NCBI GenBank assembly: GCA_022605955.1
Contig: JAKCOZ010000003.1
Coordinates: 39,706,761 to 39,770,760, forward strand
Length of the DNA stretch: 64,000 bases
Direction of reading: 5' to 3'
Origin: Rallus limicola
Lineage: Eukaryota; Chordata; Aves; Gruiformes; Rallidae
Shown here piece by piece: positions 61,801 to 64,000 of this stretch. The notes below the pieces were generated by a model. That model was not told the DNA's origin, did not search any database, and saw only the letters and a program-made list of their open reading frames with translations. Made by a program: the position numbers and the translations under genes. How positions within the stretch are numbered: the first letter of the stretch is position 1; the number at the start of each line of letters is the position of its first letter.

Positions 61801-64000
61801 CTGCAGGCCCAGTATGACATCTATTGTGAAAGTCTAGATATAAACAACAGAACGAAAGCATGCATGGAGATAGCTTTGTAAAGTAACAAAGCAAAAAAAC
61901 ATAGAACTTAAGACACAACTGCTCACGAAGGCCATTCTCAGCTAAGGAGAAACACTTTTTTTCAAGTTGAGAGACAACAGAAACTAAATTCAACTAATGA
62001 ATTCATTTTCATTAAAGAGGTTTGCTTTCCTTTTACTTTAGTTTGCAAAGTAACAGCAAAGGTAAGTAACATGATTTTTGTGTGAAAAAAGACTTTCTAT
62101 ATCAAGCTGAGCTTTCTACAGGCTATAGTACTACAGAGAAAATAAGTTTTCTAATCAGCTTTTTGACTAAGGCATCCAAAAAATCAATTCATTTTAGCAA
62201 TGAACAACTTTGAGAAAAGCCACTGTGGCTGATAAAAGCACCTCTGTAAACCACAGAGCTAATAGTCTGGTTTCCCATGAAATCCTGTCTCATATGAACT
62301 CACTGCTGTTCAGTGAGAGGAATATTCTGACTGAAACATTTTCCACGGCTTGGATACCCACAATTCCTACCTCCTATGCCCATTCCTTCATGCCCAAGAA
62401 TAGATTAGTTCGTGCTGATATTTTTCATTTGAGGACAATAATGTTTTCCCTTCATCTGAGCACCTACTTAACAAAATTCTAGAGACTTTTTTTGCAACCA
62501 CTTCTCTGGAGTCAAATTAGACTATAACTGGCCAAGAGACCCCAAGTCCATAGGGAAGAAAAGTGAGGAATAGAGGGGACAAACAAACAGACAGTGTGAT
62601 CTATATTCCTGCAGAGTTGGCATTAGACTATATATGAAATGAATAGTGGATAAAAGATGCTTTAGAAAATAGAAATCATCAATATTCACCCTGAGGTAAC
62701 TTCCCCAGCAGCAGGCTACTAAGCCATTTTGTCTCCATTTTACATACTTCATCTAGTTCTCTGAATCTTTGCTTCCTTACTAGATAGTGGGTTGTACTGA
62801 AAAGCTGAAAGATTTTCTACTTTCCCTAGCTCACAGTCTGGCAGCTAAGGCTTCTTGCATAGTAGAGAGAACTGTGTTTAAACTTCCAAAGGGAGAAGAA
62901 TCAATCCTTCTTCCTCGCAACCTGAGCGGCTGGTCTGTGCAGAAAGCAATCACACAAAAGGAAGCACTGCTGTCACCCCACTTGGACTTGCTCTGCTGCC
63001 TGCCAGGGATGAATTTTCTGAGGAGACTCAACCTGCTACCACAAATAAGACATGCTCCATAAACACCAATTTGGTTGAGACCCTCAACAGACTTGGAAGG
63101 AACAATTCACTTTTGTATATTAACTGGGATTGAACTGACTGCTACTCAGAAGGCTGCAGTACTTCTGTGTGTGTTCAAATCAAAATTTCTTGTACCTGGG
63201 AAATTCATGTTAAAACTGGTTGGTCACTAGACAGCAGCTGACTTGGGTCTTTTGATGATCACATTTCAAAGTATGACGGAATAAAACATAATATTAAAGG
63301 TATAAAATGTCATAGCTCATCGCCATGAATCTATATTTTAGTACTATTTTAGTCCTATTAAATCATAGTAACATTCTTCTAAAAGAGCTTTTTGAGTGTA
63401 ACTTCCTAGGGTTTTAATAGCAAGAAATAAATAGAAATAGATTTTCATGCAGCGTCAAACACCCATATTAATTATCACCCAAATTAAAATCTTTACACAT
63501 TACTCGTGGCAGCTGACAGAGCAGAACAGCAGTAGTAGCTTGCCATGCTGCAGGGACCTACTTTGAAGAAGAAATACATTTTGTCAACATGTTTCAGATG
63601 TACTAGATGGGAGCAGAAACATATTCAGGCCTCTTAAGTGGCTACAGCTCTCTTTGCAGCTCCACTACTGAGTCCTGCTTTGGCTCAGAACAACTTGAAG
63701 GAAGCACTGTAAGAAAATACTCCACTAACCCACGAAGCCTATGGTTCAAGTGGGCATGTTTCTCTACCTACATGACATATGCAAAATCTCTTCACTCATT
63801 CTTCACTTTCTGAAGACACAAAGCCCCTATCAGTTACTATCTAGATGTCAGGAGCCAAAAAGGGCTGAAACATTGTCATTGCTGACAGGGTTGGTGCAAG
63901 TACAGGCTGATGAGGAAAATGCTGTGATAAGCTTGAATACGTTCAGTCAAAATAGTTCTCAGAAAGGCTGATAGGAATAAAGAAAAAATTTATGAGTGAA
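55872..64000. other. Intronic stretch to the right edge
   Basis: AT-rich. Contains a CA microsatellite at 56805-56825 and unexplained plus-strand open frames of 123 codons (59032-59403) and 91 codons (62787-63062) with no recognised domain. No AUH exon was seen. Confidence 0.55.
56805..56825. repeat. (CA)n microsatellite
   Basis: ATACACACACACGCACACACC, a short interrupted CA repeat. Confidence 0.9.

Larger units (their letters stand above)
11773..64000 (-). other. AUH: Large AUH intron, at least 52 kb, open at the right edge
   Basis: The acceptor CTCTAG at 11773-11778 (minus) ends this phase-1 intron. I searched the minus strand for the preceding AUH segments (the oxyanion loop, the G-L-V-E-T Glu segment and the Pro-Gly-rich end) and found none, so its donor should lie beyond 64000. 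The intron holds all the CR1 and LTR elements of the window. Vertebrate AUH genes are known to span large introns, so this reading is plausible; a missed small exon cannot be ruled out by eye. Confidence 0.75.

Overview
The window is AT-rich vertebrate nuclear DNA, most likely from a bird. The evidence is intron-split coding sequence with GT/AG borders, many CR1 LINE copies in both orientations (the dominant retrotransposon of birds, also present in turtles and crocodilians), LTR retroelements, and no mammalian SINEs. The species cannot be fixed from sequence alone. No bacterial genes, operons, CRISPR arrays, tRNA or rRNA genes were found.

One gene is firmly supported: AUH (AU RNA-binding protein / 3-methylglutaconyl-CoA hydratase) on the minus strand. 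Its last four coding exons lie at 11585-11772, 11022-11072, 9217-9264 and 8318-8395. They join in frame into about 120 C-terminal residues ending PPRYKGE-stop. A 3' UTR probably runs to a polyadenylation signal near 7851. Exons for the N-terminal two thirds (transit peptide, RNA-binding helix, oxyanion-hole and catalytic-Glu segments) were not found and should lie beyond 64000. Positions 11773-64000 are therefore read as one AUH intron of more than 52 kb. Positions 1-7850 are downstream flank with no recognisable gene.

Most other recognisable content is transposon debris inside the large intron. There are CR1 copies at 15975-16915 (-), about 37420-38515 (+, very old), 41300-41441 plus 42613-43067 (+, split by an LTR), 47926-48806 (-), 49731-49835 (-), and 53067-53207 plus 55611-55871 (+, split by 2.4 kb of unknown sequence). 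One LTR family, called family A here, occurs three times: a truncated copy at 33507-33795, a full-length copy at 34966-36176 and a solo LTR at 41442-42612. The first two appear to bound a decayed provirus with near-matching 5-bp target duplications. A second LTR-like block in the opposite orientation and a degenerate 26-bp tandem repeat sit between them. The rest is unremarkable AT-rich intron with microsatellites and a few unexplained blocks.

No new biological system was found. The best leads are the nested-transposon histories (dated by target-site duplications), the unidentified 2.4-kb insert in a CR1, and a minus-strand stretch near 31.3-31.8 kb that looks like frameshifted former coding sequence.
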